A stretch of 64,000 nt of DNA from Oleiagrimonas sp963747595 (lineage in GTDB: Bacteria; Pseudomonadota; Gammaproteobacteria; Xanthomonadales; Rhodanobacteraceae): positions 1,240,001-1,304,000 of the forward strand of contig CAVVFO010000002.1 of assembly GCA_963747595.1 (NCBI GenBank), written 5' to 3'. A program made the translations under genes and the position numbers. The notes beneath the pieces are model-generated. The model did no database searches and was not told where the DNA came from. It saw only the letters and a list, made by a program, of their open reading frames with translations. Numbering within the stretch: position 1 is the stretch's first letter; each line of letters starts with the position of its first letter. Of the stretch, positions 1-8,770 are shown piece by piece.

Positions 1-125
1 GCGAAGTGCTGAAGAAGGAAGGCGCCGAAGTCACCGCCGTGGTGCGTCTGGCGGTCGGCGAAGGTGTGGAAAAGAAGGAAGAGGATTTCCACGCCGAGGT
101 CATGAAGCAGGCCGGCCTGGCCTGA
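1..125 (+). CDS. tsf: Elongation factor Ts, C-terminal end (partial)
   Basis: This is the last 40 or so codons of a gene cut by the window edge, ending in TGA at 123-125. The reading frame starting at base 3 gives a tail with a VGEGVEKKEEDF segment, which resembles the C-terminal dimerisation part of EF-Ts, the guanine nucleotide exchange factor for EF-Tu. Its place directly before pyrH and frr is the usual rpsB-tsf-pyrH-frr order. A strong terminator follows immediately, so tsf probably ends its own transcript here. The identification rests on this short tail plus synteny. Confidence 0.85.
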   Translation, partial: EVLKKEGAEVTAVVRLAVGEGVEKKEEDFHAEVMKQAGLA

Positions 126-141
126 GCCGCTTCGACAAAAA

Positions 142-175
142 AGAAAAAAGCCGCGAGATTTCGCGGCTTTTTTTT
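142..175 (+). terminator. Rho-independent terminator after tsf
   Basis: A 7-bp GC stem (GCCGCGA at 150-156 with TCGCGGC at 161-167, loop GATT) is followed by eight T residues (168-175) and preceded by an A tract. It is a textbook intrinsic terminator and the flanking A and T tracts could make it work in both directions. Confidence 0.9.
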
Positions 176-341
176 GGTCTGCAAGAAACCGGCCCCAGCA
201 GCCGCCCGGAGTGGATGTATCAATCCGGACTGGCCGCACTCGACGACGATCTGTCGCAGACCGCCTGCCATTTCGCGAGGGACCCGCGACGGGTTCCCCG
301 CTACACTACGACCGTTTGCCCGCCCCATCCCGGAGACCCGC

Positions 342-1058
342 ATGAGTGACGACATCCAGTACAAGCGCATCCTGTTGAAACTGTCCGGCGAAGCACTGAT
401 GGGGAGCGAAGACTACGGCATCGACCCCAAAGTCATCGGGCGCCTGGCCGACGAGCTCATCGAGGTACGCGAAGCCGGCGTGGAGATCGGCGTGGTCATC
501 GGTGGCGGCAACATCTTTCGTGGCGCAGGCCTGGCCTCTGCCGGCATGGACCGTGTCACCGGCGACCACATGGGGATGCTGGCCACGGTCATGAACGCGC
601 TGGCCATGCAGGACGCCATCGAGAAGCGCGGCGCCTACGCCCGGGTGATGAGCGCGGTGCCCATTCACGACGTGTGCGAGGACTTCATCCGCCGCCGCGC
701 GGTGCGGCACATCGAGAAAGGCCGCATTGCGCTGTTTGCCGCCGGTATCGGCAACCCGTTCTTCACGACCGATTCGGCCGCGGCCCTGCGCGCCGTGGAA
801 CTGGGCGCCGACCTGCTGCTCAAGGCCACCAAGGTGGACGGCGTCTACAGTGCCGATCCAGTACGCGACAGCAATGCCACCCGCTACACATCCCTGACCT
901 ACGATGAAGTCATCGAAGGCAAGCTCGCGGTCATGGACACGGCCGCCATCGCCCTGTGCCGCGATCACCGCATGCCGCTGCGCATCTACGACATGACCCA
1001 GCCCGGCAACCTCATGCGCATCATGCGCGGCGAGGCCGTGGGCACGCTGGTGGACTGA
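342..1058 (+). CDS. pyrH: UMP kinase
   Basis: A 238-residue uridylate kinase that phosphorylates UMP to UDP with ATP in de novo pyrimidine synthesis in the cytoplasm. It belongs to the amino-acid kinase family, and the family's phosphate-binding segments are visible: KLSGEAL at residues 13-19, GGGNIFRG at 54-61 and TGDHMGMLAT at 73-82. The length is normal. The ATG at 342 is chosen because GGAG sits just upstream and the conserved N-terminus begins there; the longer open frame upstream has no family similarity. It lies between tsf and frr as in most proteobacteria. Confidence 0.97.
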   Translation: MSDDIQYKRILLKLSGEALMGSEDYGIDPKVIGRLADELIEVREAGVEIGVVIGGGNIFRGAGLASAGMDRVTGDHMGMLATVMNALAMQDAIEKRGAYARVMSAVPIHDVCEDFIRRRAVRHIEKGRIALFAAGIGNPFFTTDSAAALRAVELGADLLLKATKVDGVYSADPVRDSNATRYTSLTYDEVIEGKLAVMDTAAIALCRDHRMPLRIYDMTQPGNLMRIMRGEAVGTLVD

Positions 1059-1380
1059 TCCCGCCGGTTCTCGCCGGTCAGCCGCACACTGGACGAAGGA
1101 ACATCGCTCACGGATCCGTAAGCTCGCCGGCACCCACCTCAGCCATTGCGCAAGTGGGCGCGATGATGCGCTGGCGGCTCGCAGCTGACGGTCCATGCCT
1201 CTCGATCCGCACGCGCCGAAGCCATGACGCCCCTTTTTGTGCGGGGAGACCCGGTGTCCTTGCCGCCGGCAGACGGACCTGTCGCGTTGCTCCGTAAGGC
1301 CCCGCCCGTCATGCAGATGTGAACGTGGCCTGCGACCGCACTGCTATACTTGTCCGATTGACTGGCATATGGAGTTCCCC
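1059..1380. other. pyrH-frr intergenic region, 322 bp
   Basis: No convincing gene is seen on either strand. The stretch is longer than the other gaps in this cluster. Near its end there is a TATACT hexamer (1345-1350), 31 bp before the frr start, which suggests that frr and the genes behind it have their own promoter. Confidence 0.5.
1345..1350 (+). promoter_or_regulatory. Possible -10 element for frr
   Basis: TATACT matches the sigma-70 -10 consensus at five of six bases. A good -35 hexamer is not obvious at 16-18 bp upstream, so the call is weak. The predicted start site would leave a short leader before the frr ATG at 1381. Confidence 0.35.
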
Positions 1381-1938
1381 ATGCTCAACGACATCAAGAA
1401 GGACGCCGAAACCCGCATGGGCAAGAGCGTCGAGGCGCTGCACAACGAGCTGCAGCGTTTGCGTACCGGCCGCGCCAGCACGGCGCTGGTGGAGGGCATC
1501 AAGGTGTCCTACTACGGCACCGACACCCCCTTGAGCCAGGTGGCCGGCGTGGCCGTGACGGATGGCCGCTCGCTGACCATCACCCCCTGGGAAAAGACCA
1601 TGGTCGGTCCCGTGGAAAAAGCCTTGCTGGCATCGGATATCGGCATCACGCCGACCACCGCGGGCATGGTGATCCGTCTCAACATGCCGCCGCTGACCGA
1701 AGAGCGCCGCAAGGAACTGGTCAAGCACGTGGGCGCCGAAGGCGAAAACACCAAGATCGCGGTACGCAACATCCGCCGCGATGCCATGCAGCAGGTCAAG
1801 GACCTTCTGAAGGAAAAGGAAATCACCGAGGACGACGAGCATCGCGCCGAGGACGAGGTGCAGAAGCTCACCGACCGCTATGTCGCCCGCGTGGACGAAG
1901 TGGTCAAGGACAAGGAAGACGAATTGATGGCCATATGA
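1381..1938 (+). CDS. frr: Ribosome recycling factor
   Basis: A 185-residue ribosome recycling factor, which with EF-G splits the post-termination ribosome. The length is exactly that of the family. The typical N-terminal helix (DIKKDAETRMGKSVEAL) and the LRTGRAS motif at residues 27-33 are present, followed by a long charged C-terminal helix rich in K and E. An ATG at 1369 lies in frame, but GGAG at 1371-1374 is placed as the ribosome binding site for 1381. Confidence 0.97.
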   Translation: MLNDIKKDAETRMGKSVEALHNELQRLRTGRASTALVEGIKVSYYGTDTPLSQVAGVAVTDGRSLTITPWEKTMVGPVEKALLASDIGITPTTAGMVIRLNMPPLTEERRKELVKHVGAEGENTKIAVRNIRRDAMQQVKDLLKEKEITEDDEHRAEDEVQKLTDRYVARVDEVVKDKEDELMAI

Positions 1939-2071
1939 GCCAAGAACCCTCCGAGCGGGTGTGTGCAGGGATCCCCGTCATGCGGTGCACGCCGCAGATG
2001 CTTCGCCGCTGCGCCCGGCGCACGCACTGCCTGGCAGGGTCCCGCCCACGCAGAGCGTGCAACCCGGGATC

Positions 2072-2845
2072 ATGAGCACGTCTCACATGACATCGGCCGC
2101 CGAGCGCATCCCCCGGCACCTGGCCATCATCATGGACGGCAATGGACGCTGGGCCAAGCGCCGCCATCTGCCACGTCAGGCCGGTCATCGCGCCGGACAG
2201 AAGGCCGTGCGCCAGGCAGTGCAGTTCTGCCTGCAGCGGCACATCGGCGTGTTGACCCTGTTTGCCTTTTCCAGCGAGAACTGGCGCCGGCCGCAAAACG
2301 AGGTCGGGGCGTTGATGTCGCTGTTTCTCAAGGCGCTGGACAGCGAACTGGACGAACTGCATGAAAACGGCGTGCGCATCGAGTTCGTGGGCGAGCTGTC
2401 CGCCTTCGATGCTACCCTGCGCCAGCGTATGGAGCGCGCACGCACGGTGACCTGCGCCAACAGGGGGCTGCATCTCAATGTGGCACTGAACTATGGTGGC
2501 CGCTGGGACATGGCGCGGGCAGCCCGCAGGATGGCGGAGGCGGTCCAGCGGGGCGACATGGAACCCGCCGACATCGACGAGCAGTCACTGGCTCCATTCC
2601 TGTGCCTGAGCCAGTTGCCGCCGCCGGACCTGTTCATCCGCAGCGGCGGCGAACACCGCATCAGCAATTTCCTGCTCTGGCAGCTGGCCTATGCGGAACT
2701 GATTTTCATCGATACCCTGTGGCCGGACGTCGACCATGATTGCCTGGACGCGGCGGTCGCCGAGTTCGCGCGACGCGAGCGCCGGTTCGGCCGCACCGGC
2801 GCGCAGGTCGCCGCCGACACCCATTCATCCCCCAAGGTTTCCTAG
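2072..2845 (+). CDS. uppS: Undecaprenyl diphosphate synthase (cis-prenyltransferase)
   Basis: A 258-residue cytosolic cis-prenyltransferase that adds eight isopentenyl units to farnesyl diphosphate to make undecaprenyl diphosphate, the lipid carrier for peptidoglycan and O-antigen. The signature IIMDGNGRWAK (residues 19-29) contains the catalytic Asp and the diphosphate-binding Arg. FSSENWRRP and IRSGGEHRISNFLLWQ follow in the normal order. The ATG at 2072 gives the usual short N-terminus; the open frame upstream is unrelated. It is 134 bp behind frr and 10 bp before cdsA. Confidence 0.96.
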   Translation: MSTSHMTSAAERIPRHLAIIMDGNGRWAKRRHLPRQAGHRAGQKAVRQAVQFCLQRHIGVLTLFAFSSENWRRPQNEVGALMSLFLKALDSELDELHENGVRIEFVGELSAFDATLRQRMERARTVTCANRGLHLNVALNYGGRWDMARAARRMAEAVQRGDMEPADIDEQSLAPFLCLSQLPPPDLFIRSGGEHRISNFLLWQLAYAELIFIDTLWPDVDHDCLDAAVAEFARRERRFGRTGAQVAADTHSSPKVS

Positions 2846-2855
2846 AAGAATCCGC

Positions 2856-3677
2856 ATGCTGCGAACGCGCGTACTGACCGCTGCCCTGCTGATCCCCATC
2901 GCATTGCTGGTGATCCTGCTGCCGACCACGGCGATCTTCGCGATCGTGCTGGCGCTGGTCTTCATCCTGGGCGCATGGGAATGGACGCGGCTGTGCGGCT
3001 TGCACGGAGCGGTCGCGCGTGCCATGGCCATCCTGGCAATGCTCCTGATCATGCTTGCGCTCTGGCTGTGGCGCCTGCAACCTGCAGTATGGCCGGTGGT
3101 GGTTGCGCTGGGAGTCGCCTGGTGGATCGTCAGCTTGCGCTGGTTGCGCGGCTACAGCTTCGCCGCCGCACCCGGCCGGGAAAATCGCGCCCTGAAACTG
3201 GTCGCCGGCCTCTTCATTTTCGTTCCGGCCTGGGCAGCACTGGTCACCATCCACGGGCTGCAACCGTATGGGCCATGGTGGACCTTGTTCGCGGTGGTCA
3301 TCGTGTGGTTCGCGGACACCGGCGCCTATTTTTCCGGACGTTTCTTCGGCCGCCGCAAACTGGCTCCACGGATCAGCCCGGGCAAGACCTGGGCCGGCGC
3401 CTATGGTGCCGTAGTCTTCGGCGGCCTGATCGCGGGACTGGGCGGCTGGGCGCTGGATACCCACGGGTGGCGACTGGCCGGACTGGTACTGCTGGGGGTG
3501 GTCACCGTGATCGCATCGATCATCGGCGACCTGTTTGAAAGCCTGATGAAGCGCCATGCCGACATCAAGGATTCCGGCACCCTGTTCCCCGGCCATGGCG
3601 GTCTGCTGGATCGTATGGACAGTGTTTTTGCCGCGATGCCCGTATTCGCGGCCGGCATGTGGCTGTTGCACCCATGA
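2856..3677 (+). CDS. cdsA: Phosphatidate cytidylyltransferase
   Basis: A 273-residue integral inner-membrane enzyme that makes CDP-diacylglycerol from phosphatidic acid and CTP, the branch point of phospholipid synthesis. About seven hydrophobic segments are visible. The family signature lies near the C-terminus: SLMKRHADIKDSG, then FPGHGGLLDRMDS with the conserved Asp residues. The start at 2856 begins directly with a membrane segment (LRTRVLTAALLIPIALLV). The last bases overlap the start of dxr, so the two are translationally coupled. Confidence 0.95.
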   Translation: MLRTRVLTAALLIPIALLVILLPTTAIFAIVLALVFILGAWEWTRLCGLHGAVARAMAILAMLLIMLALWLWRLQPAVWPVVVALGVAWWIVSLRWLRGYSFAAAPGRENRALKLVAGLFIFVPAWAALVTIHGLQPYGPWWTLFAVVIVWFADTGAYFSGRFFGRRKLAPRISPGKTWAGAYGAVVFGGLIAGLGGWALDTHGWRLAGLVLLGVVTVIASIIGDLFESLMKRHADIKDSGTLFPGHGGLLDRMDSVFAAMPVFAAGMWLLHP

Positions 3678-4858
3678 ACGCGCCGATCCGCCTGGCCATT
3701 CTCGGCGCCACCGGCTCGATCGGCGCAAGCACGCTGGATGTGGTGGCGCGCCATCCGGAGCGTTTCGTGGTGGACGTGCTGGCGGCACATCGCAATGTGG
3801 ATGCGCTGGCACAACTGTGCCGCACATACCGTCCACGCGTGGCCATCATCGCCGATGCCGCGTGCAAGGACGCGTTGCACCGAAAGCTCAAATCCCTGAA
3901 CGTGCAGTGCGAGGTGCACGCCGGCGCCGCCGCTCTGGCAACAGCGGCCGAATCTGCGGACAACAGCACGGTGGTCGCCGCCATCGTGGGCGCGGCAGGC
4001 CTGGAATCCACCCTTGCCGCCGCACGCGCGGGCAAGCGCCTGCTGCTGGCCAACAAGGAATCGGTGGTCATGGCGGGCCCGCTGCTGATGCAGGCGCTGC
4101 GCGATGGCGGCGGTCAGCTGGTACCCGTGGATTCGGAGCACAATGCCATCTTCCAGTGTCTGCCCGGCGGGCGCCCGCCGCTGGACGAGTCCGGCGTGCG
4201 GCGCATCGTGCTGACCGCGTCCGGCGGACCGTTCCGCGGCCGCAGTCGCGCGTCGCTGCGCACCGTGACGCCGGATCAGGCGTGTGCGCATCCCAACTGG
4301 GAAATGGGCCGCAAGATCTCGGTGGACTCGGCCACCATGATGAACAAGGGCCTCGAGGTGATCGAGGCGCATCATCTGTTCGGCGCGGCACCGGAACGCA
4401 TCGACGTCTTGGTGCATCCGCAAAGCATCGTGCATTCGATGGTCGAATACCTGGACGGCTCGACGCTGGCGCAACTCGGCAACCCGGATATGCGCACGGC
4501 GCTGGCGCATGCACTGGCCTGGCCCGCACGCATCGAATCCGGTGTGCCCTCGCTGGACCTGGCCCGGGTGGCCGCGCTGCATTTCGAGGCCGCCGACACC
4601 GACACCTTCCGTTGCCTGCCACTGGCGTTCGATGCCCTGCGTGAAGGTGGCGATGCACCCGCCATCCTCAACGCCGCCAATGAAGTGGCCGTGGCTGCAT
4701 TCCTGGACGGCGCGCTGCCGTTCCTGGATATCTCGGAGATCATCGAGACGGTGCTGACGGAACTGCCGGCGCAACGCGTGGTCGATATTGCGACACTGGT
4801 GCAACGCGACACCGACGCGCGCCAGGCTGCACAGCGCGCCATTGCCCGGCACTGCTAA
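3674..4858 (+). CDS. dxr: 1-deoxy-D-xylulose 5-phosphate reductoisomerase
   Basis: A 394-residue NADPH-dependent enzyme that converts DXP to methylerythritol phosphate, the committed step of the MEP isoprenoid pathway; it feeds uppS and ispA in this same window. Visible motifs are the nucleotide-binding GATGSIGASTLDVV near the N-terminus, NKESVVMAGPLL, the metal and substrate motif DSEHNAIFQC, SGGPF, and WEMGRKISVDSATMMNKGLE. The ATG at 3674 overlaps the cdsA stop codon (ATGA). Length is normal. Confidence 0.97.
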   Translation: MNAPIRLAILGATGSIGASTLDVVARHPERFVVDVLAAHRNVDALAQLCRTYRPRVAIIADAACKDALHRKLKSLNVQCEVHAGAAALATAAESADNSTVVAAIVGAAGLESTLAAARAGKRLLLANKESVVMAGPLLMQALRDGGGQLVPVDSEHNAIFQCLPGGRPPLDESGVRRIVLTASGGPFRGRSRASLRTVTPDQACAHPNWEMGRKISVDSATMMNKGLEVIEAHHLFGAAPERIDVLVHPQSIVHSMVEYLDGSTLAQLGNPDMRTALAHALAWPARIESGVPSLDLARVAALHFEAADTDTFRCLPLAFDALREGGDAPAILNAANEVAVAAFLDGALPFLDISEIIETVLTELPAQRVVDIATLVQRDTDARQAAQRAIARHC

Positions 4859-4929
4859 ACTAGGCGATCACCCCTGCCCTGCAGCGATGGCAAGCTGCGC
4901 ACCCGAGACGAGCGAACACACCACCTCAT

Positions 4930-6279
4930 ATGTCGACATTCTTCGGTTCCGTCTGGTGGTTGCTGGTCACCCTGGGAGTTCTCGTGACCTTCCACGAGTT
5001 CGGCCACTTCATCGTGGCCCGCCGCTGCGGCGTCAAGGTGTTGCGTTTTTCCGTGGGTTTCGGCCGCGCGCTGTGGAGCCGCGTCGCGCGGGATGGCACG
5101 GAGTACCGCATCGCGGCGATACCGCTGGGCGGCTACGTGAAGATGCTGGATGCGCGCGAAGGCGATGTCGACCCCGCACTGCGCGATCAGGAGTTCACCG
5201 GCAAGCCGCTGGCAAAACGCATCGCCATCGTCGCTGCGGGCCCCGTCTTCAATCTGATCTTCGCGCTGGCGGCGTTCTGGCTGATGTTCATGATCGGCAA
5301 ACCGGACGTGCCCCCCGTGGTCGGCGCTCCGCCGGCACACACCCTGGCCGCGGACGCCGGGCTGCATGCGCACGACACGGTGACCAAGGTTGGCGATTCC
5401 CGGGTTTCGACCTGGACCGGCATGTACGATGCGCTGACCCGCGACATGCTGTCGCATCATCCCGTGGCGCTCACCGTCCATACCCCCGGGGGCCATACCC
5501 GCACAGTGACGCTGCCTCTGGACCGCCTGCCGCAGGATGTCGACCTGGCCAGCGCGTCCGACCGGCTCGGGCTGGTGCAACCGCCCCCATCGGCGGTCAT
5601 CGGGAGCGTACTGCCGGGGCACCCGGCCGCCAAAGCCGGATTGCGCAAGGGCGACCGCATCACCGCAGTCGGTGATACGCCGGTCGGCAATTTCATCGAG
5701 GTCGGCAAGGCCATCCGGGCGCAGGCGAAGAAGTCCCCGCATCTCAGGCTCTCGATCCAGCGCGGCGGCCGCACGTTGAGCGTCCCAGTGACGGCCAAAT
5801 GGGGCGTGCTGGAGGGCAATCCCAAGGCCACATGGGGCATCGGCATCGGTCCGCAGCCACCGCCCACGGCGCGCCTGCGCTATGGGCCGCTGCATGCAGC
5901 CGGGGCCGCGTTCGCCACCACATGGAACGAGACGGCCACCACGTTCACCATGATTGGCCGGATGCTGACCGGCCAGGCCTCGACACGCAATCTTTCCGGC
6001 GTGATCACCATTGCCCGCGTGGCCGATGCATCGGCCAGCATGGGGCTGGCCTGGTTCCTGAATTTCCTCGGTTTGGTGTCCCTGAGCCTGGCGATTCTCA
6101 ACCTGCTGCCGATCCCGATCTTGGACGGCGGGCACCTGCTGTATTACCTTATCGAATTGGTCAAGGGTAGCCCGGTCAGCGAACGGGCCATGATCACCGG
6201 CCAGTTTGTCGGCATGGCACTGCTTGCCACCCTCATGGGGCTGGCGTTCTACAACGATATTCTGCGGTTGGCCTCATGA
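4930..6279 (+). CDS. rseP: RseP site-2 protease (regulator of sigma-E)
   Basis: A 449-residue polytopic inner-membrane zinc metalloprotease that cuts the anti-sigma factor RseA after DegS and so releases sigma-E. The HEFGH zinc motif is at residues 22-26 in the first membrane helix, and the second active-site motif lies in NLLPIPILDGGH near the C-terminus. Two PDZ-like domains lie between. The position between dxr and bamA is canonical, which fits its role in outer-membrane stress sensing. Confidence 0.95.
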   Translation: MSTFFGSVWWLLVTLGVLVTFHEFGHFIVARRCGVKVLRFSVGFGRALWSRVARDGTEYRIAAIPLGGYVKMLDAREGDVDPALRDQEFTGKPLAKRIAIVAAGPVFNLIFALAAFWLMFMIGKPDVPPVVGAPPAHTLAADAGLHAHDTVTKVGDSRVSTWTGMYDALTRDMLSHHPVALTVHTPGGHTRTVTLPLDRLPQDVDLASASDRLGLVQPPPSAVIGSVLPGHPAAKAGLRKGDRITAVGDTPVGNFIEVGKAIRAQAKKSPHLRLSIQRGGRTLSVPVTAKWGVLEGNPKATWGIGIGPQPPPTARLRYGPLHAAGAAFATTWNETATTFTMIGRMLTGQASTRNLSGVITIARVADASASMGLAWFLNFLGLVSLSLAILNLLPIPILDGGHLLYYLIELVKGSPVSERAMITGQFVGMALLATLMGLAFYNDILRLAS

Positions 6280-6343
6280 CGTCGGGCCACCGTTCGCTGC
6301 GGCTGATCGCCGCACCTTTGCACTTATTTGACTGGAATCGACG

Positions 6344-8704
6344 ATGAAGCGTATCGCCGCCCTGATTCTTCTTGCCACGATGAGCGCAAAAGCGCTCGCG
6401 ATGCAGCCGTTCGTGGTCTCCGACATCCGTGTCGACGGCCTGTCGCGCATCTCCACCGGCTCCGTTCTCAGCTATCTGCCCGTCAACAAGGGCGACACGC
6501 TCGACGAGGCAACCGCGCAACGCGCCATCCATGCGCTGTACAACACCGGCTTCTTCAGCGACGTGGAACTGGATCGCCAGGGCGACATCCTGGTGGTCAA
6601 GGTGATCGAGCGCCCGTCCATCGCCAAGCTGACCATCCGCGGCAACAAGGCCATCAAGACCGATGACCTGAAAAAGGGTCTGAAGCAGTCGGGGCTGGCC
6701 GAAGGGCAGACATTCGACCGCCTGACCCTGGATCAGGTACGGCACGAGCTGGTGCGCCAGTACTACAACCGGGGCCATTACAACGTCTCGGTGGATCCGC
6801 ACGTGACCCACCTGAGCCGCAACCGCGTGAATATCGACCTGGAGATCCGCGAGGGCAAGTCTGCGCGGATCCAGAAGATCAATATCGTCGGCAACAAGAC
6901 CTTCACCGACAGCCAGATCCGCGACAATTTCGAATCGGGCACGCCCAACTGGCTGTCCTGGTACACCAAGAACGACCAGTACTCGAAGGAAAAGCTCTCC
7001 GGCGACCTGAAGAAGCTCGGCTCGTACTACATGGACCGCGGCTACGCCGATTTCGACACCGACTCGACCGAGGTGAGCATCAGCCCCGACAAGCGCAATG
7101 TGTACATCACCGCCAGCGTCAAGGAAGGGGATGTTTACACGGTGTCCAAGGTGCACCTGCTGGGCAAGCTGATTCTGCCGGAAAAATCCATGCGCCAGCT
7201 GGTCTTCGTCAAGCCGGGCCAGAAGTTCGACCGGCAGATGGTCGAGAACAGCAAGAAGGCCATGAAATCGCTGCTGGCCAACATCGGTTACGCGTTCGCC
7301 AAGGTGAAGGTCAGCCCCAAGCTGGACAAGTCCAAGCACACCGTGGACCTCACCTTCTACGTCAAGCCCGGCCCCCGCGTGTATGTGCGCCGTATCGTCT
7401 TCGAAGGCAACACCGTCACCCAGGACAACGTGCTGCGCCGCGAAATGCGCCAGGTCGAAGGCGGCTGGTTCTCGCAGGCCGCCGTGGACCGTTCCAAGAT
7501 CCGTCTGCAGCGCCTGGGCTATTTCAAGGACATCAAGATCAAGAAGACCCGCGTGCCCGGTTCACCGGACGAGGTCGATCTGAAGGTGGCCGTCAAGGAG
7601 CAGTCCTCGGGCAGCCTGCAGTTCGGTCTGGGCTACTCACAGTATTCGGGCGCCATCATCAGCGCCTCGGTGAAACAGCGCAATTTCGGCGGCACGGGCG
7701 ACGAGTTCTCCATTGCCGCGCAGACCAGCCGCTACTACAAGAGCATCAGCCTGGGCTACGTGAATCCGTACCTCACCGACAGCGGGGTCAGCATCGGCTA
7801 CAACGCCAGCTACAGCAAGCTGGACTACGGCAATACGAATTTCGCCAACTACACCAACAGCACACGCTCCTTCTCGACGTATCTGGGTATCCCGGTCAGC
7901 GAATTCGACAACATCAATGTCGGGGTGGGCATCAGCAGCAACCTGATCAACACGTTCGCCAGCTACACGCCGTATTCGCTGGTCCACTACCAGAACATCA
8001 TCGGCCACAAGACCATCCACAGCGGCACCATCACCGCAGGATTCACCCACGACACGCGCAACGCCTACTGGGCGCCCACCCGTGGCGGCCTGCAGCAGAT
8101 CAGCATTCACGCGTCCGTGCCCGGCTCCACCGTGGAGTACTGGAAAGCCACGTATCATGGCGACCATTACTGGCCCATCGGCGGCGGCTTCGTGGCCTTC
8201 CTCGGTGGCCACCTGGGCTACGGCAAGACCTACGGCAGTGATTCCGGACTGGCCTTCCCCTTCTGGCAGAACTTCTATGCCGGCGGCGTGGACGACGTGC
8301 GCGGTTTCCAGGAAAACGCACTGGGCCCGCGCGATTGCCCGAGCCTCGACGGCACGCCGCCTCCGGCCCCGGTCAATGGCCGCTGCACCAGCGGCTATTC
8401 GTATTACGCCCAGCCGATCGGCGGCGCGTTCAAGGTGCAGGCCACGGCGCAGATGTTCCTGCCCATACCCGGCCTGAAGGACATCAACACTGCACGCGTG
8501 GCGGCCTTCGTCGATACCGGCAACGTGTACAAGAGTTTCAACGACTTCAACGCCAGCACCCTGCGCGCCTCATACGGCCTTTCACTGCAATGGCAGGCAC
8601 CGGTGGGTCCGCTGGTCATCAGCATTGCCAAGCCGTTCCGCTCGCAGCCGGGCGACAGCCACTACGAGGAACGCATCCAGTTCACCTTCGGCAATCAGCT
8701 GTGA
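6344..8704 (+). CDS. bamA: Outer membrane protein assembly factor BamA
   Basis: A 786-residue precursor of the central BAM subunit, which inserts beta-barrel proteins into the outer membrane. It has a signal peptide ending near SAKALA, then five POTRA repeats to about residue 420, then a 16-strand barrel domain. The loop-6 motif is visible as DDVRGFQENALGPRD. The last strand reads RIQFTFGNQL, so the terminal residue is Leu rather than the usual aromatic. Start chosen at 6344 with GGAA a few bases upstream. skp, which often follows bamA, is not here. Confidence 0.96.
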   Translation: MKRIAALILLATMSAKALAMQPFVVSDIRVDGLSRISTGSVLSYLPVNKGDTLDEATAQRAIHALYNTGFFSDVELDRQGDILVVKVIERPSIAKLTIRGNKAIKTDDLKKGLKQSGLAEGQTFDRLTLDQVRHELVRQYYNRGHYNVSVDPHVTHLSRNRVNIDLEIREGKSARIQKINIVGNKTFTDSQIRDNFESGTPNWLSWYTKNDQYSKEKLSGDLKKLGSYYMDRGYADFDTDSTEVSISPDKRNVYITASVKEGDVYTVSKVHLLGKLILPEKSMRQLVFVKPGQKFDRQMVENSKKAMKSLLANIGYAFAKVKVSPKLDKSKHTVDLTFYVKPGPRVYVRRIVFEGNTVTQDNVLRREMRQVEGGWFSQAAVDRSKIRLQRLGYFKDIKIKKTRVPGSPDEVDLKVAVKEQSSGSLQFGLGYSQYSGAIISASVKQRNFGGTGDEFSIAAQTSRYYKSISLGYVNPYLTDSGVSIGYNASYSKLDYGNTNFANYTNSTRSFSTYLGIPVSEFDNINVGVGISSNLINTFASYTPYSLVHYQNIIGHKTIHSGTITAGFTHDTRNAYWAPTRGGLQQISIHASVPGSTVEYWKATYHGDHYWPIGGGFVAFLGGHLGYGKTYGSDSGLAFPFWQNFYAGGVDDVRGFQENALGPRDCPSLDGTPPPAPVNGRCTSGYSYYAQPIGGAFKVQATAQMFLPIPGLKDINTARVAAFVDTGNVYKSFNDFNASTLRASYGLSLQWQAPVGPLVISIAKPFRSQPGDSHYEERIQFTFGNQL

Positions 8705-8770
8705 CTCAGGCCGCTGCCCGCCCTGCCGGGCAACGGCCTGAAGCCTTGTAATTTCCTGGCGTCCGGGGAC

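Noticed and set aside
306..1196. Long open frame of 296 codons on the - strand opposite pyrH
   Set aside because: It is the antisense shadow of a high-GC gene; the sense strand is unambiguously UMP kinase.
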